From Planctomycetota bacterium (GTDB lineage: Bacteria > Planctomycetota > Planctomycetia > Pirellulales > UBA1268), in NCBI GenBank assembly GCA_003669605.1, contig QWOP01000036.1, forward strand, positions 62,001 to 126,000: a DNA stretch of 64,000 nt, given 5' to 3'. Under the pieces are notes generated by a model. The model did no database searches, was not told the DNA's origin, and saw only the letters and a program-made list of their open reading frames with translations. Within the stretch, counting starts at the first letter, position 1. Every line of letters starts with the position of its first letter. This document shows, piece by piece, positions 28,589 through 37,485 of this stretch. The position numbers were made by a program, and so were the translations under genes.

Positions 28589-28616
28589 TTGACGCCGCTT
28601 CGGCCATGCTTTTAGA
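28589..28616 (+). promoter_or_regulatory. Candidate transketolase promoter
   Basis: TTGACG (28589-28594) and, after 16 bases, TTTAGA (28611-28616) lie about 41 bases upstream of the transketolase ATG. The -35 box is near-consensus, the -10 box weak. Pattern-based. Confidence 0.4.
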
Positions 28617-28657
28617 CTTCCCGCCGCCGTCGATCACCCCATTCCCAGGACTTCTCC

Positions 28658-30697
28658 ATGCCCGCAGCCGACATCGACCGTCTCGCCATCGACACCATCC
28701 GCACCCTGTCGATGGACGCCGTCGAAGCCGCCAAGAGCGGCCACCCCGGCACGCCGATGGCACTCGCCCCGGTCGCCTACACGGTCTGGAAGGACTTCCT
28801 CCGCTACGACCCCGCCGATCCCGCCTGGCCCAACCGGGACCGTTTCGTCCTCTCCTGCGGCCATGCTTCGATGCTCCTCTACTCGCTGATTCATCTGGCT
28901 GGCATCCGCCGCGGCAAATCCGCAGAGCCCGCTGTTTCGCTCGAAGACATCCGCCGCTTCCGTCAATTGGGGAGCGTCTGCGCGGGCCATCCCGAACACC
29001 ACATGACCTCCGGCATCGAGACCACCACCGGGCCCCTCGGACAGGGCTGCGGAAACTCGGTCGGCATGGCGATCGCGTCGCGTTGGCTCGGCGCCCGCTA
29101 CAACACCCCGGGGCAGACGCTTTTTGACTACGACACGTATGTCCTGTGCAGCGACGGCGACCTCATGGAAGGCGTCGCCTCGGAGGCGGCCTCGATCGCC
29201 GGCCACATGGAACTGGCGAACCTCTGCTGGATCTACGATGACAACAAGATCACCATTGAGGGGGAGACCCACCTCGCCTTCACCGAAAACGTCGGCCAGC
29301 GATTCGAGGGCCTCGGCTGGCGCGTTGAGCATGTCGCCGACGCCAACGACACCGCAGCCCTGAAGCGTGGCCTGAATGCCTTCCGTGCCGAGACCAAGAA
29401 GCCAACCCTGATCATCGTCAAGAGCCAGATCGGCTACGGGGCGCCGAAGAAGGCCGGCTCCCACGAAGCGCACGGGGCTCCATTGGGAGCGGAGGAGATC
29501 ACGGGGGCCAAACTGGCCTACGGCTGGCCGGCCGATGCGCAGTTCCTTGTCCCGGACGGCGTCAAGGAACACTTCGCGGCGACACTCGGTGCCCGCGGGC
29601 AGGCGGCCCACCACGCCTGGCAAGCAAGCCGTGCCGCCGCCGCCAAGGCCGCTCCCGAAGCCGCCGGCGAACTCGACAACCTGCTCCTGGAGAAACTGCC
29701 CGGCGACTGGGAGAAGGCGATCCCCTCCTTCCCGGCCGATGCCAAGGGGCTCGCCAGCCGCGTCTCCTCCGGCAAGGTCCTGTCGGCGATCAGTGGTGCG
29801 GTCCCCTGGCTCATCGGCGGTTCGGCCGACCTCGCCCCATCGACAATGACATTCGTCGCCGCTGCCGGCGAGTTCGGGCCCGGCGAGTATGGCGGGCGCA
29901 ATTTCCATTTTGGCATCCGCGAACATGGCATGGCTTCGGCGTGCAACGGCATGGCGCTGTCTGGCCTGCGGCCGTACTGCGCCACCTTCTTTGTGTTCTT
30001 CGATTACCTCAAGCCGGCCCTGCGGCTTTCGGCACTCGGTGACTTGGGAGTGGTCTACATCCTCACCCACGACTCGATCGGACTCGGCGAGGATGGCCCC
30101 ACCCACCAGCCTATCGAACAATTGGCAAGCGCCCGTGCTGTCCCTGGCTTAACGGTCTTCCGTCCCGGTGATGCCAATGAAGTGGCTGAAGCCTGGCGGG
30201 TGGTGATGCAGCGTCCCCATCGACCGGCCGTCCTGGTGCTCTCGCGACAAAACCTCCCCACACTCGACCGCACGAAATTCGCCTCGGCCGCCGGCACCGC
30301 CCGCGGCGCGTATGTCCTTGAGGATGCCGCCGGCGGAAAGCCCGACTGCATTCTCATCGGCACCGGCAGCGAGGTGCAGACCTGCCTCGACGCCGCCGAG
30401 ATGCTCCGCAGCAAGGGGCACACCCCCCGTGTCGTCAGCATGCCCAGTTGGGATCTGTTTGCCGAGCAGGACGCCGCCTACCGGGAGAGCGTCTTGCCAT
30501 CCAGCGTCACCGCACGGGTGGCATGCGAGGCAGCCTGCGGCTTCGGCTGGGAGAAGTGGATTGGCTTGCGGGGCCGGTTCGTGGGGATGAACGGCTTCGG
30601 TGCTTCTGGCCCAGCACCGGCCCTCTACAAGCACTTCGGGATCACCGCCGAAGGCGTGGCAAAGGCCGCCCAGGAAATCCTCGCAGCCGCCGTCTAA
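28658..30697 (+). CDS. tkt: Transketolase
   Basis: Cytoplasmic thiamine-diphosphate enzyme of the pentose phosphate pathway, moving two-carbon ketol units between sugar phosphates. Its 679 residues match the family length. Seen: SGHPGTPMALAPVAYTVW at the N-terminus, the ThDP/metal motif CSDGDLMEGVASEA through IYDDNKITIEG, FGIREHGMASACNGMALSG of the pyrimidine domain with its catalytic Glu, and THDSIGLGEDGPTHQPIEQL. The C-terminal domain carries GTGSEVQTCLDAAEML. A promoter-like sequence lies 40 bases upstream and the flanking 190-base gap suggests its own transcription unit. No anomalies. Confidence 0.97.
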   Translation: MPAADIDRLAIDTIRTLSMDAVEAAKSGHPGTPMALAPVAYTVWKDFLRYDPADPAWPNRDRFVLSCGHASMLLYSLIHLAGIRRGKSAEPAVSLEDIRRFRQLGSVCAGHPEHHMTSGIETTTGPLGQGCGNSVGMAIASRWLGARYNTPGQTLFDYDTYVLCSDGDLMEGVASEAASIAGHMELANLCWIYDDNKITIEGETHLAFTENVGQRFEGLGWRVEHVADANDTAALKRGLNAFRAETKKPTLIIVKSQIGYGAPKKAGSHEAHGAPLGAEEITGAKLAYGWPADAQFLVPDGVKEHFAATLGARGQAAHHAWQASRAAAAKAAPEAAGELDNLLLEKLPGDWEKAIPSFPADAKGLASRVSSGKVLSAISGAVPWLIGGSADLAPSTMTFVAAAGEFGPGEYGGRNFHFGIREHGMASACNGMALSGLRPYCATFFVFFDYLKPALRLSALGDLGVVYILTHDSIGLGEDGPTHQPIEQLASARAVPGLTVFRPGDANEVAEAWRVVMQRPHRPAVLVLSRQNLPTLDRTKFASAAGTARGAYVLEDAAGGKPDCILIGTGSEVQTCLDAAEMLRSKGHTPRVVSMPSWDLFAEQDAAYRESVLPSSVTARVACEAACGFGWEKWIGLRGRFVGMNGFGASGPAPALYKHFGITAEGVAKAAQEILAAAV

Positions 30698-30813
30698 TCG
30701 ACGTCCGCTGCCAGAGGAGACGGTGCATTCGCGCGTGCAGCGCTGCGGTCACACTGATCTGTCAGGCTGCCGGGTCTTCCCTTCGCCGGGCAACTCCGTC
30801 AGTGTCCTTGCGC

Positions 30814-31881
30814 TCAGGGCTGATGGTGCGAGTCGCCGATGACAGCATCGTCTTCATCGATGCCAGCAGCGGTCAGGCCGTCGTGGTTCCTGAAGAGGTG
30901 ATCTTCTCGGTGGAGGCCATCTTCCTTCATCCGCATCACCCGCCCGTCCTCGAAGAGGACATGGTGCAATCCATCGTCATGGTTTCTGCTCCGCTCGCAA
31001 CTCTCATCGGGAGCGTCCGACATCAGCGGGTGGTGCTGGCGGCGGAGTGGGCGGATCGGCTGCAGCCTGCCTTCGCGATCACGGTGGCCGAGGGTGTAGC
31101 CGAAATCCCCTCCCATGCTTTCAACCATGGCATCAAATTCAGGAGTCCCCACCGCCGCCTGGAGTTCGTTGAGGGAGGGGACTCGGAAGGTACCGCTGCT
31201 CGCCAAGGGGGTGTTTGGACAGAGCAACGTGCCATCGTCGGCAACCAAGCGACGTTCCGAGACCAGCGTGGGGGCATAGAGTCCCGCTCGCGAGATCGGA
31301 CCTCCGTCGGGGGGCGACGGGTAGTTGCGGTGCGCCGATGCATATTCATGGAGCGTGTTGCCGAGCCTGCTCAACTTCTGCTCGGTGGCCGTTTTCCCCC
31401 CCCTGCCCCACGCTTCGGCGAGCATCGGGAGCACAAGTACACAGGCCGCCAGCGACGTGGCGGCGATGATCACCCGGTCGAGCCAGACCCGCGGCGAGAC
31501 ACCTCCCCAAGGAGAGGCTTCGGGAGTCATCCGCGGCGACTGTCGTCCGCCATCCCCCCGATCCGAACGCTCGCTGGGCCGGGGCCGGTCGTCGGCGCGA
31601 GACGAAACTGCGGCTTCGTTCGAAACGGATGCTGAAGATGGGGCCGTATCCCCGGCGGCGGCACTCTCGGTTGCGATCAGTCGCAGCGTGCGACCGGCAA
31701 GTCCGGAAGGGGCGGAGAACGCCTCACGGTCCGAGGCCAAGCAGAGGGTCGCCCGGCGGATCACTTCGAGGTCGCGTCGCAAGGCTGGACCGGATTGCGG
31801 ATCGGCCAAGGCAGCCTCCACACGCTGGGCCTCGGCGTCGTCGAGGGACCCCAGTACAAACCCGATCAAGTCGTCTCGCAT
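30814..31881 (-). CDS. Anti-sigma-factor-like membrane protein with DUF1559-like outer domain
   Basis: Predicted single-pass protein of 355 residues directly downstream of an ECF sigma gene. The N-terminal 55 residues (MRDDLIGFVLGSLDDAEAQR, ADPQSGPALRRDL) resemble the helical sigma-binding part of anti-sigma factors but lack a CHxxC zinc motif. After a Ser/Asp/Arg-rich linker comes one membrane segment (about 135-155, VIIAATSLAACVLVLPML). The outer part (about 165-355) has LSRLGNTLHEYASAHRNYP and later FGYTLGH, like the DUF1559 pseudopilin-type domain of planctomycetes. ATG 31881 is preferred over a TTG overlapping the sigma stop. The C-terminus is rich in His and Asp. Likely holds the sigma factor until an envelope signal; this is inference from position and topology. 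Confidence 0.75.
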   Translation of the reverse strand: MRDDLIGFVLGSLDDAEAQRVEAALADPQSGPALRRDLEVIRRATLCLASDREAFSAPSGLAGRTLRLIATESAAAGDTAPSSASVSNEAAVSSRADDRPRPSERSDRGDGGRQSPRMTPEASPWGGVSPRVWLDRVIIAATSLAACVLVLPMLAEAWGRGGKTATEQKLSRLGNTLHEYASAHRNYPSPPDGGPISRAGLYAPTLVSERRLVADDGTLLCPNTPLASSGTFRVPSLNELQAAVGTPEFDAMVESMGGDFGYTLGHRDREGRLQPIRPLRRQHHPLMSDAPDESCERSRNHDDGLHHVLFEDGRVMRMKEDGLHREDHLFRNHDGLTAAGIDEDDAVIGDSHHQP

Positions 31882-31946
31882 GATGATTGCTCTCGCTTTC
31901 GTGGATGCGGGGACGACCCGCCGCCACGCGCCGGATTCGCCTGCCG

Positions 31947-32666
31947 TCAAAGACTCTTTCCGCCCGCTTCCCAGGACTCGTTCAGTTTCAACAACGCCGA
32001 ATGGAGCCTGCTCTTCACCGTGCCGACCGGAATGCCAAGGACATCCGCTGCTTCGCGGTACTTCATCCCTTGGTGGTAGACGAGGACCAGCGTGTTTTTG
32101 AGTGTGTCCGGCAGGTCAGCGACCGCGGCCCGCACCCAATCCTTCGCCTCCTCACCGGCCATCATGGCATCGGCAGTCTGGTCGCGTCCCGCGAGCATCT
32201 CCACCAGCGCCCCCACGTCATCATCTCCGCCTGTGCGCTGGTCGAGACTGACCATGCGGTGGCGGCGATTGCGACGCTGGGCATCGATGGCCTGGTTCGT
32301 GGCGATGGTGTAGAGCCATGGTCGAAACCGTCGGCCCTCTTCGAAGCCCTCCTTCTTCAGGTAGACCTGCAGGAACGTCGCCTGGAAAACATCCTCCGCC
32401 ATCTCAGCGCTCCCGAGGTAGCGACGGAGATAACTGAACAACTCTTGCTCGTAGCGGTGCACCAGCGTCTCAAAAGCAGACTCTGCCCCACCCTCTGCCC
32501 CACTGTTGCGGAAGCGACTGATCAACTCCTCGTCGGTCGGTCCATCCCCCCTTCCCGCAGCATCCGACGGGGATACCGGACTGCGGCCCGAGGAACCGAC
32601 GCCCGCATGGACCGCGGCACCGCGGCCTGGACCACCGGAACGGGAGTGGGAATCGTGTGCAACCAT
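31947..32666 (-). CDS. ECF-family RNA polymerase sigma factor
   Basis: Sigma70-family regulator of 239 residues. Region 2 spans about 55-125 (ESAFETLVHRYEQELFSYLRR, AEDVFQATFLQVYL, FRPWLYTIATNQAIDAQRR) and region 4 about 170-230 (LPDTLKNTLVLVYHQGMKYR, EAADVLGIPVGTVKSRLHSA). Regions 1 and 3 are missing, as in ECF factors. The first 45 residues are a Gly/Ser-rich tail not seen in most relatives. The neighbouring downstream gene encodes a probable anti-sigma protein. The 5' leader holds a GC-rich hairpin followed by seven T, so its own synthesis may be attenuated. Confidence 0.93.
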   Translation of the reverse strand: MVAHDSHSRSGGPGRGAAVHAGVGSSGRSPVSPSDAAGRGDGPTDEELISRFRNSGAEGGAESAFETLVHRYEQELFSYLRRYLGSAEMAEDVFQATFLQVYLKKEGFEEGRRFRPWLYTIATNQAIDAQRRNRRHRMVSLDQRTGGDDDVGALVEMLAGRDQTADAMMAGEEAKDWVRAAVADLPDTLKNTLVLVYHQGMKYREAADVLGIPVGTVKSRLHSALLKLNESWEAGGKSL

Positions 32667-32708
32667 TGGGCTCTACGGTGGCCCCGGAGGGAGGGTTCGG
32701 TATCTGGC

Positions 32709-32744
32709 AAAAAAATATCCCCGGGGGACGCAGAGCCCCCCCGG
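32709..32744 (-). terminator. GC hairpin followed by T-run in the ECF sigma leader
   Basis: Read on the minus strand, CCGGGGG (32744-32738), a 10-base loop and CCCCCGG (32727-32721) are followed by a T-rich stretch with seven consecutive T (32715-32709). This is the form of an intrinsic terminator, yet no minus-strand gene precedes it; it sits about 43 bases before the sigma factor ATG. It may act as an attenuator, or the A/T tract may be a promoter element. Confidence 0.45.
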
Positions 32745-32886
32745 AAAACAGTTGCTGGAGTATAGTCGGCCGGGTGCCGGGGCCGCGAAACCTAGGTCGT
32801 CCCCACCGGAAAACGGCCTCTGACCCCCTCCATTTCCTGGCCCGCGATCTCCCAATTTCGGCATCCCTCAACCGGCGCCACCAGCC

Positions 32887-34572
32887 ATGCCCCCTCCCCA
32901 CCGCTACCGCTGGGCCACCCCAGGGGACGTCAACGCCTTTTTCGGGCTTTCCCTCGACAACCTTGCCGATCTGGTCCTGGCGGTGTCGCTGCTTGGGACC
33001 GTGTTCGGCTACCCCGTGCAGTTTGCCCTCTCTCACTTCGTTCCCGGGACAGCGGTGGGGGTGGTGGTGGGGGACTTGTTGTTCACCTGGATGGCCTTCC
33101 GGCTGGCCCGGACCACCGGGCGGAGCGACGTCACGGCCATGCCATTGGGGCTCGATACGCCGAGCACCTTCGGAATGGTGTTCTTCGTGATCGGCCCCGC
33201 TTTCGCTGCCTCGTTGGCTTCCGGCCTGGACCGCGATGCGGCCGCCCGGCATGCCTGGCATGTGGGAATGTGCGCCATCGTGGCCAGCGGAGTGTTTAAG
33301 TTCGCCTGTAGTTTCTTTGCCAGCGCCATGCGCCGGGCCGTGCCCCGCGCCGGTCTCCTGGGGAGCCTGGCGGCCATCGCTCTGGTGCTGATTACCTTCC
33401 TGCCGCTGCTGGAGATCTTCGGATCGCCACTGGTAGGAATGCTCTCGTTAGGGATCGTGCTGGCGACCCTCACCGCCCGCCTTCAGTTCCCGTTCCATCT
33501 GCCCGGGGCACTGGCGGCACTGCTGGTCGGTTTCGGGGTCCATCTGGCAGGGACCGCGGCCGGTTGGATCCCGGCAGCGGCCGACCATGCCACGGTCGAT
33601 GCCGCGGCCGCACTGTGGCCGACGGAGTGGCTCTCCGCTCTGCGGTTTGAATGGTTGGAGGCATTGCCCGACACGATCAAGTATCTGCCGATCGTGATCC
33701 CATTCGCGCTTGGCACGGTGGTCGGCGGGATCGACTGTACCGAAAGCGCCGCAGCGGCCGGTGACGAATACGACACCGGCAGGGTGATCGGAGTCGAGGC
33801 CTTGGCGACGGTGCTGGCTGGGGCCTGCGGCGGCGTCATCCAGACCACCCCCTACATCGGCCACCCGGCCTACAAAGCGATGGGGGGCCGAGCAGCCTAC
33901 ACGCTGGCCACCGCCGCATTCATCGGGCTGACTGGGCTTACCGGAACGTTCGCCTACCTCTACCAGGCCATCCCCGGTGCAGCGATTCTCCCGATCCTTG
34001 TGTTTATCGGACTGGAGATCACCGCCCAGAGTTTTCACGCCACCCCCGCGCGGCACTATCCGGCAGTGGCGATCGCCTGCGTGCCGGCCCTAGCGGCACT
34101 GGTGACGATGCAGGCCGACAAGTTGCTCGCTGCTGGGGCCGTTCCAGGGGAGGGGCTGGCACGCGACCTCTACTCAATGCGAATCCTGGCCGGTGGGTTC
34201 ATCGTCACGAGCCTGCTGTGGGCAGGGATGGTGGCTGCCCTGATCGATCGCCGGTTGGTGCAGACTGCCGGTTGGGCGGTGGCGGCGGGAGCGTTGACGC
34301 TCTTCGGCATCATCCATTCCCCTTTCCCAGATGGGCGACTGTTTGTCCCTTGGGACATTGGAGAATTACCTGCCTCAGCCGCCGGCCGGGGGCCGCTGCA
34401 ACTGGCCGCCGCCTACGGGCTGTTGGCGGCTCTTTTTGCCGCTTGGGGGTCGGTGGGAGCCGGGCGTGGGGGCGAGGATGCCGGGCGTGGGGGCGAGGAT
34501 AGAATGGGAGAGCCCGCCCCCCCTTCCGGCGACGTGTCCGGGAGGAATTCGGCCGCGGCTTCCAAGGCTTGA
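32887..34572 (+). CDS. NCS2-like (xanthine/uracil permease superfamily) membrane transporter
   Basis: Polytopic inner-membrane protein of 561 residues with roughly 12-14 hydrophobic segments. The stretch VTAMPLGLDTPSTFGMVFFV recalls the AMPFGINTP block of AzgA-type purine permeases, and GTVVGGIDCTESAAAAGDEYD with GGVIQTTPYIGHPAYKAMGG fits the second conserved half of that superfamily. The solute is not predictable. The last 45 residues are soluble and contain a seven-residue tandem repeat AGRGGED x2 made by a 21-bp duplication. It is divergent from the ECF sigma gene and three bases ahead of the DUF1549 gene, so likely cotranscribed with it. Confidence 0.75.
   Translation: MPPPHRYRWATPGDVNAFFGLSLDNLADLVLAVSLLGTVFGYPVQFALSHFVPGTAVGVVVGDLLFTWMAFRLARTTGRSDVTAMPLGLDTPSTFGMVFFVIGPAFAASLASGLDRDAAARHAWHVGMCAIVASGVFKFACSFFASAMRRAVPRAGLLGSLAAIALVLITFLPLLEIFGSPLVGMLSLGIVLATLTARLQFPFHLPGALAALLVGFGVHLAGTAAGWIPAAADHATVDAAAALWPTEWLSALRFEWLEALPDTIKYLPIVIPFALGTVVGGIDCTESAAAAGDEYDTGRVIGVEALATVLAGACGGVIQTTPYIGHPAYKAMGGRAAYTLATAAFIGLTGLTGTFAYLYQAIPGAAILPILVFIGLEITAQSFHATPARHYPAVAIACVPALAALVTMQADKLLAAGAVPGEGLARDLYSMRILAGGFIVTSLLWAGMVAALIDRRLVQTAGWAVAAGALTLFGIIHSPFPDGRLFVPWDIGELPASAAGRGPLQLAAAYGLLAALFAAWGSVGAGRGGEDAGRGGEDRMGEPAPPSGDVSGRNSAAASKA
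34459..34500. repeat. 21-bp in-frame tandem duplication inside the permease gene
   Basis: Two perfect copies of a 21-base unit (34459-34479 and 34480-34500, beginning GCCGGGCGTGGGGGCGAG) encode AGRGGED twice in the cytoplasmic or linker tail of the permease. The unit is a multiple of three, so copy-number change would keep the frame. Confidence 0.85.
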
Positions 34573-34575
34573 GTC

Positions 34576-37443
34576 ATGACACCCATCCTTCGTCGCTTGC
34601 TGACTGTGTGGCAGGGTTCGTCACCAGCCGGCGCGGCGGGCCGAATGCCGTGGTGGATTCTCTGTGCGACGCTCGCACTCTCTTCCGGCCGATCCCTCGC
34701 CGCCGACATCCGCTACGACCGCGATGTGAGGCCGATCCTCGCCGAGCACTGCCTGGGATGCCACGGCCCCGATGCCCCTGCTCGCCAGGCCGATCTCCGC
34801 CTCGACACCGAAGACGGCGCCAAGCCCCGCGTCATCGTCCCCCATCGTCCCGATGAGAGCGAATTCATCCGCCGTCTCTTGGCCTCCGACCCCGCCGAAC
34901 GGATGCCTCCGCCGGATACAGGCCGGGAACTGACCGCAACGGAAATCGATACGCTCCGCCGCTGGGTAGAGGCCGGTGCACCATACGAAAAGCACTGGGC
35001 TTTCTCCCCGATCAAACGCCCTGTCGTTCCCAGTCCTGTCGGCCCAGCATCCACCGACATCGACCGTTTCCTCGTCGCTGCCCGCGAGGCCCGGGGAGTG
35101 GGCACCGTGGCCACGATCAGCCGCCGGGAACTGATCCGCCGGGCAACGTACGACCTCACCGGTCTCCCGCCGAACTGGGAAGAGGTGGCAGCCTTTGAGG
35201 CTGATTCATCTCCCCAGGCCTTCGCCACCGTCGTGGATCGGCTGCTGGCATCCCCGCGCTACGGCGAGCGCTGGGGCCGTCACTGGCTCGACATCGCCCG
35301 TTACGCAGACACCCACGGCGGAAGCGCGATCGGCTTCACAAAATTCCCCTTCTCCTACACTTACCGCGACTACGTGGTGCAGAGCTTCAACGGCGACGTT
35401 CCCTGGAACCGGTTCGTCGCCGAGCAGGTCGCGGCCGATCAGATGGGGCTGGCCGAGACCGACCCGGCGCTTGCAGCGCTGGGATTCCTCACGATCGGCA
35501 TGCAGTTCCGCAACCGGAACGATCTCGTCGACGATCAGATCGACGTCGTCAGCCGCGGCCTGATGGGACTGACGATCGCCTGTGCCCGCTGCCATGATCA
35601 CAAGTACGATCCGATCTCGACGGCCGACTACTACTCTCTTCACGCCACGTTGGCTGCCAGCCGACCTCCCGAAACGCTGCCGGTGATCGGCACCCCCGCC
35701 GAGACTCCCGCCCTCGCCGAATACCGCCATGAACTCCAGCGGCGGCGCACAGTGCGCGACGACATGGCGACCGATCAGGTGGCGGTCATGCAGGGCCGAC
35801 TGCGGATGCAGGTGGGGCTCTATCTCCGGGAACTTGCCAAGGGCACCCCTGAGCAGGATCTCTCCAGCGCCTTCCTCTCCTTCCGGACCGACGAAGTCCG
35901 TCCCCACATTCTCAATCGCTGGCGCGATTATCTGGCGGCGATAACGGACAACGATCCAGTTTTCGGACCTTGGATCAGGCTGCGGCAGTTGCCCGCCGAC
36001 CAATTTGCGACGCGTTCCAGCGAGATCGTGGCGGTGCTGCTTGCCGACAATGGCGACCCGGCGGCTGCCTCTGCCAAAAATGGCCTGGCAGAGGAGACTC
36101 CGAAATGGAACCCGCTGGTGCTGGCGGCGCTTGCCGACCGCAAGCCGGAGTCACTGGCGGACGTGGCGGATGCCTACGGATTCCTGTTTGCCGAGGTCCA
36201 CAGGCAGTGGCTCAAGGGACTTGCGGAGGCATCCGAGGAAGCGGTGGGGGACGGCATCATCACCGACGAGGACCCGCGTCACGCCACCATCAACAGCCCG
36301 ATCCACCGCCAACTGCGCCACCATCTCTTTGCCGACGGCACCCCCACGATGATCGGCGGACAGGCTGCCCAATCGCTCCTCAACCGCACCGTGCAGGACA
36401 CCTTGGCCGGCAAGGGTGGAGCGATCCACGATCTCCACTTGGGAAGCCCGGGCTCGCCGCCGCGATCAATGGTACTTACTGAACAAGACGACGCCGGACC
36501 GTTCCATATCCTGCGACGGGGAAATGCCATCAATCGCGGCGAGGTGGTGGAAGCCCGCTTTCCGACGATCCTCGCCGCAGCCGCTGACAACAAGCCGTTC
36601 CCCGCCGGCCGGCGGCGGCTGGGGCTCGCTGCGGCACTCGTTTCACCCGACAACCCGCTTCTCCGCCGCGTGATTGTGAATTGGGCCTGGCAGCGACACT
36701 TCGGCGCAGGCTTGGTGCGGACTCCAGACGATTTTGGCACCCGTGGCCAACCCCCAACCCACCCTGAATTGCTCGACCACCTCGCCAGTGGATTCCTCGA
36801 CGACGGCTGGTCGCTCAAGTCGCTCCATCGCCGGATCATGCTCAGCGATGCCTACCGCCTCGGTGCGACGGAAGTCGCCGCCTCACGCCAGGTCGACCCC
36901 GACGACGAACTCCTTTGGCGGATGCCGCGGCGCCGGCTCGACGTGGAATCGATGCGGGACGCGATGCTGGCGGTATCGGGTGAGCTCGATACGACGATGG
37001 GCGGAGCACCTGTCGATCTTGCCGCCGCGCCGATCATTCCGCGGCGGAGCATCTACGGCTTCGTCAACCGCGACATTGTCTCCAGTCTTTCGGGAACATT
37101 CGACGGAGCAAACCCTACCGCCTGCACGGTTCGTCGGCCCGAGACGACGATCCCACAGCAGGCGCTGTTCGCCCTCAACTCCGATTTCATCCAGGACCGT
37201 GCCGTTGCCTTGTCCAAACTGGCGATGCAGGCCGCCGACACGGACGAGGCCCGGGTGGCGTGGCTCTTCGGCCGCCTCTTCTCGCGACAGCCTTCTGCGG
37301 AGGAGACCGCGTCAGCACTTGTGTATACGCGGCAGCAGGCGGCCACTCCGGACGCCGGCGATGGCCCTCTGCCGCCGGAACTCCCCTGGCAGCGGTTGGC
37401 GCACGTTCTCCTCGCAGCCAACGAGTTTCTGTTCCCAGACTGA
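34576..37443 (+). CDS. DUF1549/DUF1553 planctomycete cytochrome-type protein (PSCyt1-PSCyt2-PSD1)
   Basis: Exported protein of 955 residues. After a signal peptide ending near SLAAD comes a cytochrome-C-like PSCyt1 domain with one heme motif CLGCH (residues 58-62) in VRPILAEHCLGCHGPDAPA and distal Met in AERMPPPD. DUF1549 follows (about 155-365; RRATYDLTGLPPNWEEV, RYGERWGRHWLDIARYADTHG, CARCHDHKYDPI with a second CxxCH), and DUF1553 occupies the C-terminal third (VNWAWQRHFGAGLVRTPDDFG, HPELLDHLASGFLDDGWSLK). These proteins always travel with DUF1501 partners, as here, and are thought to act in periplasmic breakdown of complex substrates; the reaction is not established. It is three bases from the permease gene. 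Confidence 0.93.
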   Translation: MTPILRRLLTVWQGSSPAGAAGRMPWWILCATLALSSGRSLAADIRYDRDVRPILAEHCLGCHGPDAPARQADLRLDTEDGAKPRVIVPHRPDESEFIRRLLASDPAERMPPPDTGRELTATEIDTLRRWVEAGAPYEKHWAFSPIKRPVVPSPVGPASTDIDRFLVAAREARGVGTVATISRRELIRRATYDLTGLPPNWEEVAAFEADSSPQAFATVVDRLLASPRYGERWGRHWLDIARYADTHGGSAIGFTKFPFSYTYRDYVVQSFNGDVPWNRFVAEQVAADQMGLAETDPALAALGFLTIGMQFRNRNDLVDDQIDVVSRGLMGLTIACARCHDHKYDPISTADYYSLHATLAASRPPETLPVIGTPAETPALAEYRHELQRRRTVRDDMATDQVAVMQGRLRMQVGLYLRELAKGTPEQDLSSAFLSFRTDEVRPHILNRWRDYLAAITDNDPVFGPWIRLRQLPADQFATRSSEIVAVLLADNGDPAAASAKNGLAEETPKWNPLVLAALADRKPESLADVADAYGFLFAEVHRQWLKGLAEASEEAVGDGIITDEDPRHATINSPIHRQLRHHLFADGTPTMIGGQAAQSLLNRTVQDTLAGKGGAIHDLHLGSPGSPPRSMVLTEQDDAGPFHILRRGNAINRGEVVEARFPTILAAAADNKPFPAGRRRLGLAAALVSPDNPLLRRVIVNWAWQRHFGAGLVRTPDDFGTRGQPPTHPELLDHLASGFLDDGWSLKSLHRRIMLSDAYRLGATEVAASRQVDPDDELLWRMPRRRLDVESMRDAMLAVSGELDTTMGGAPVDLAAAPIIPRRSIYGFVNRDIVSSLSGTFDGANPTACTVRRPETTIPQQALFALNSDFIQDRAVALSKLAMQAADTDEARVAWLFGRLFSRQPSAEETASALVYTRQQAATPDAGDGPLPPELPWQRLAHVLLAANEFLFPD

Positions 37444-37485
37444 TCGCGTTTCCCCCTGCGGCGCCCCTCCTTGACGAGGCCCACA

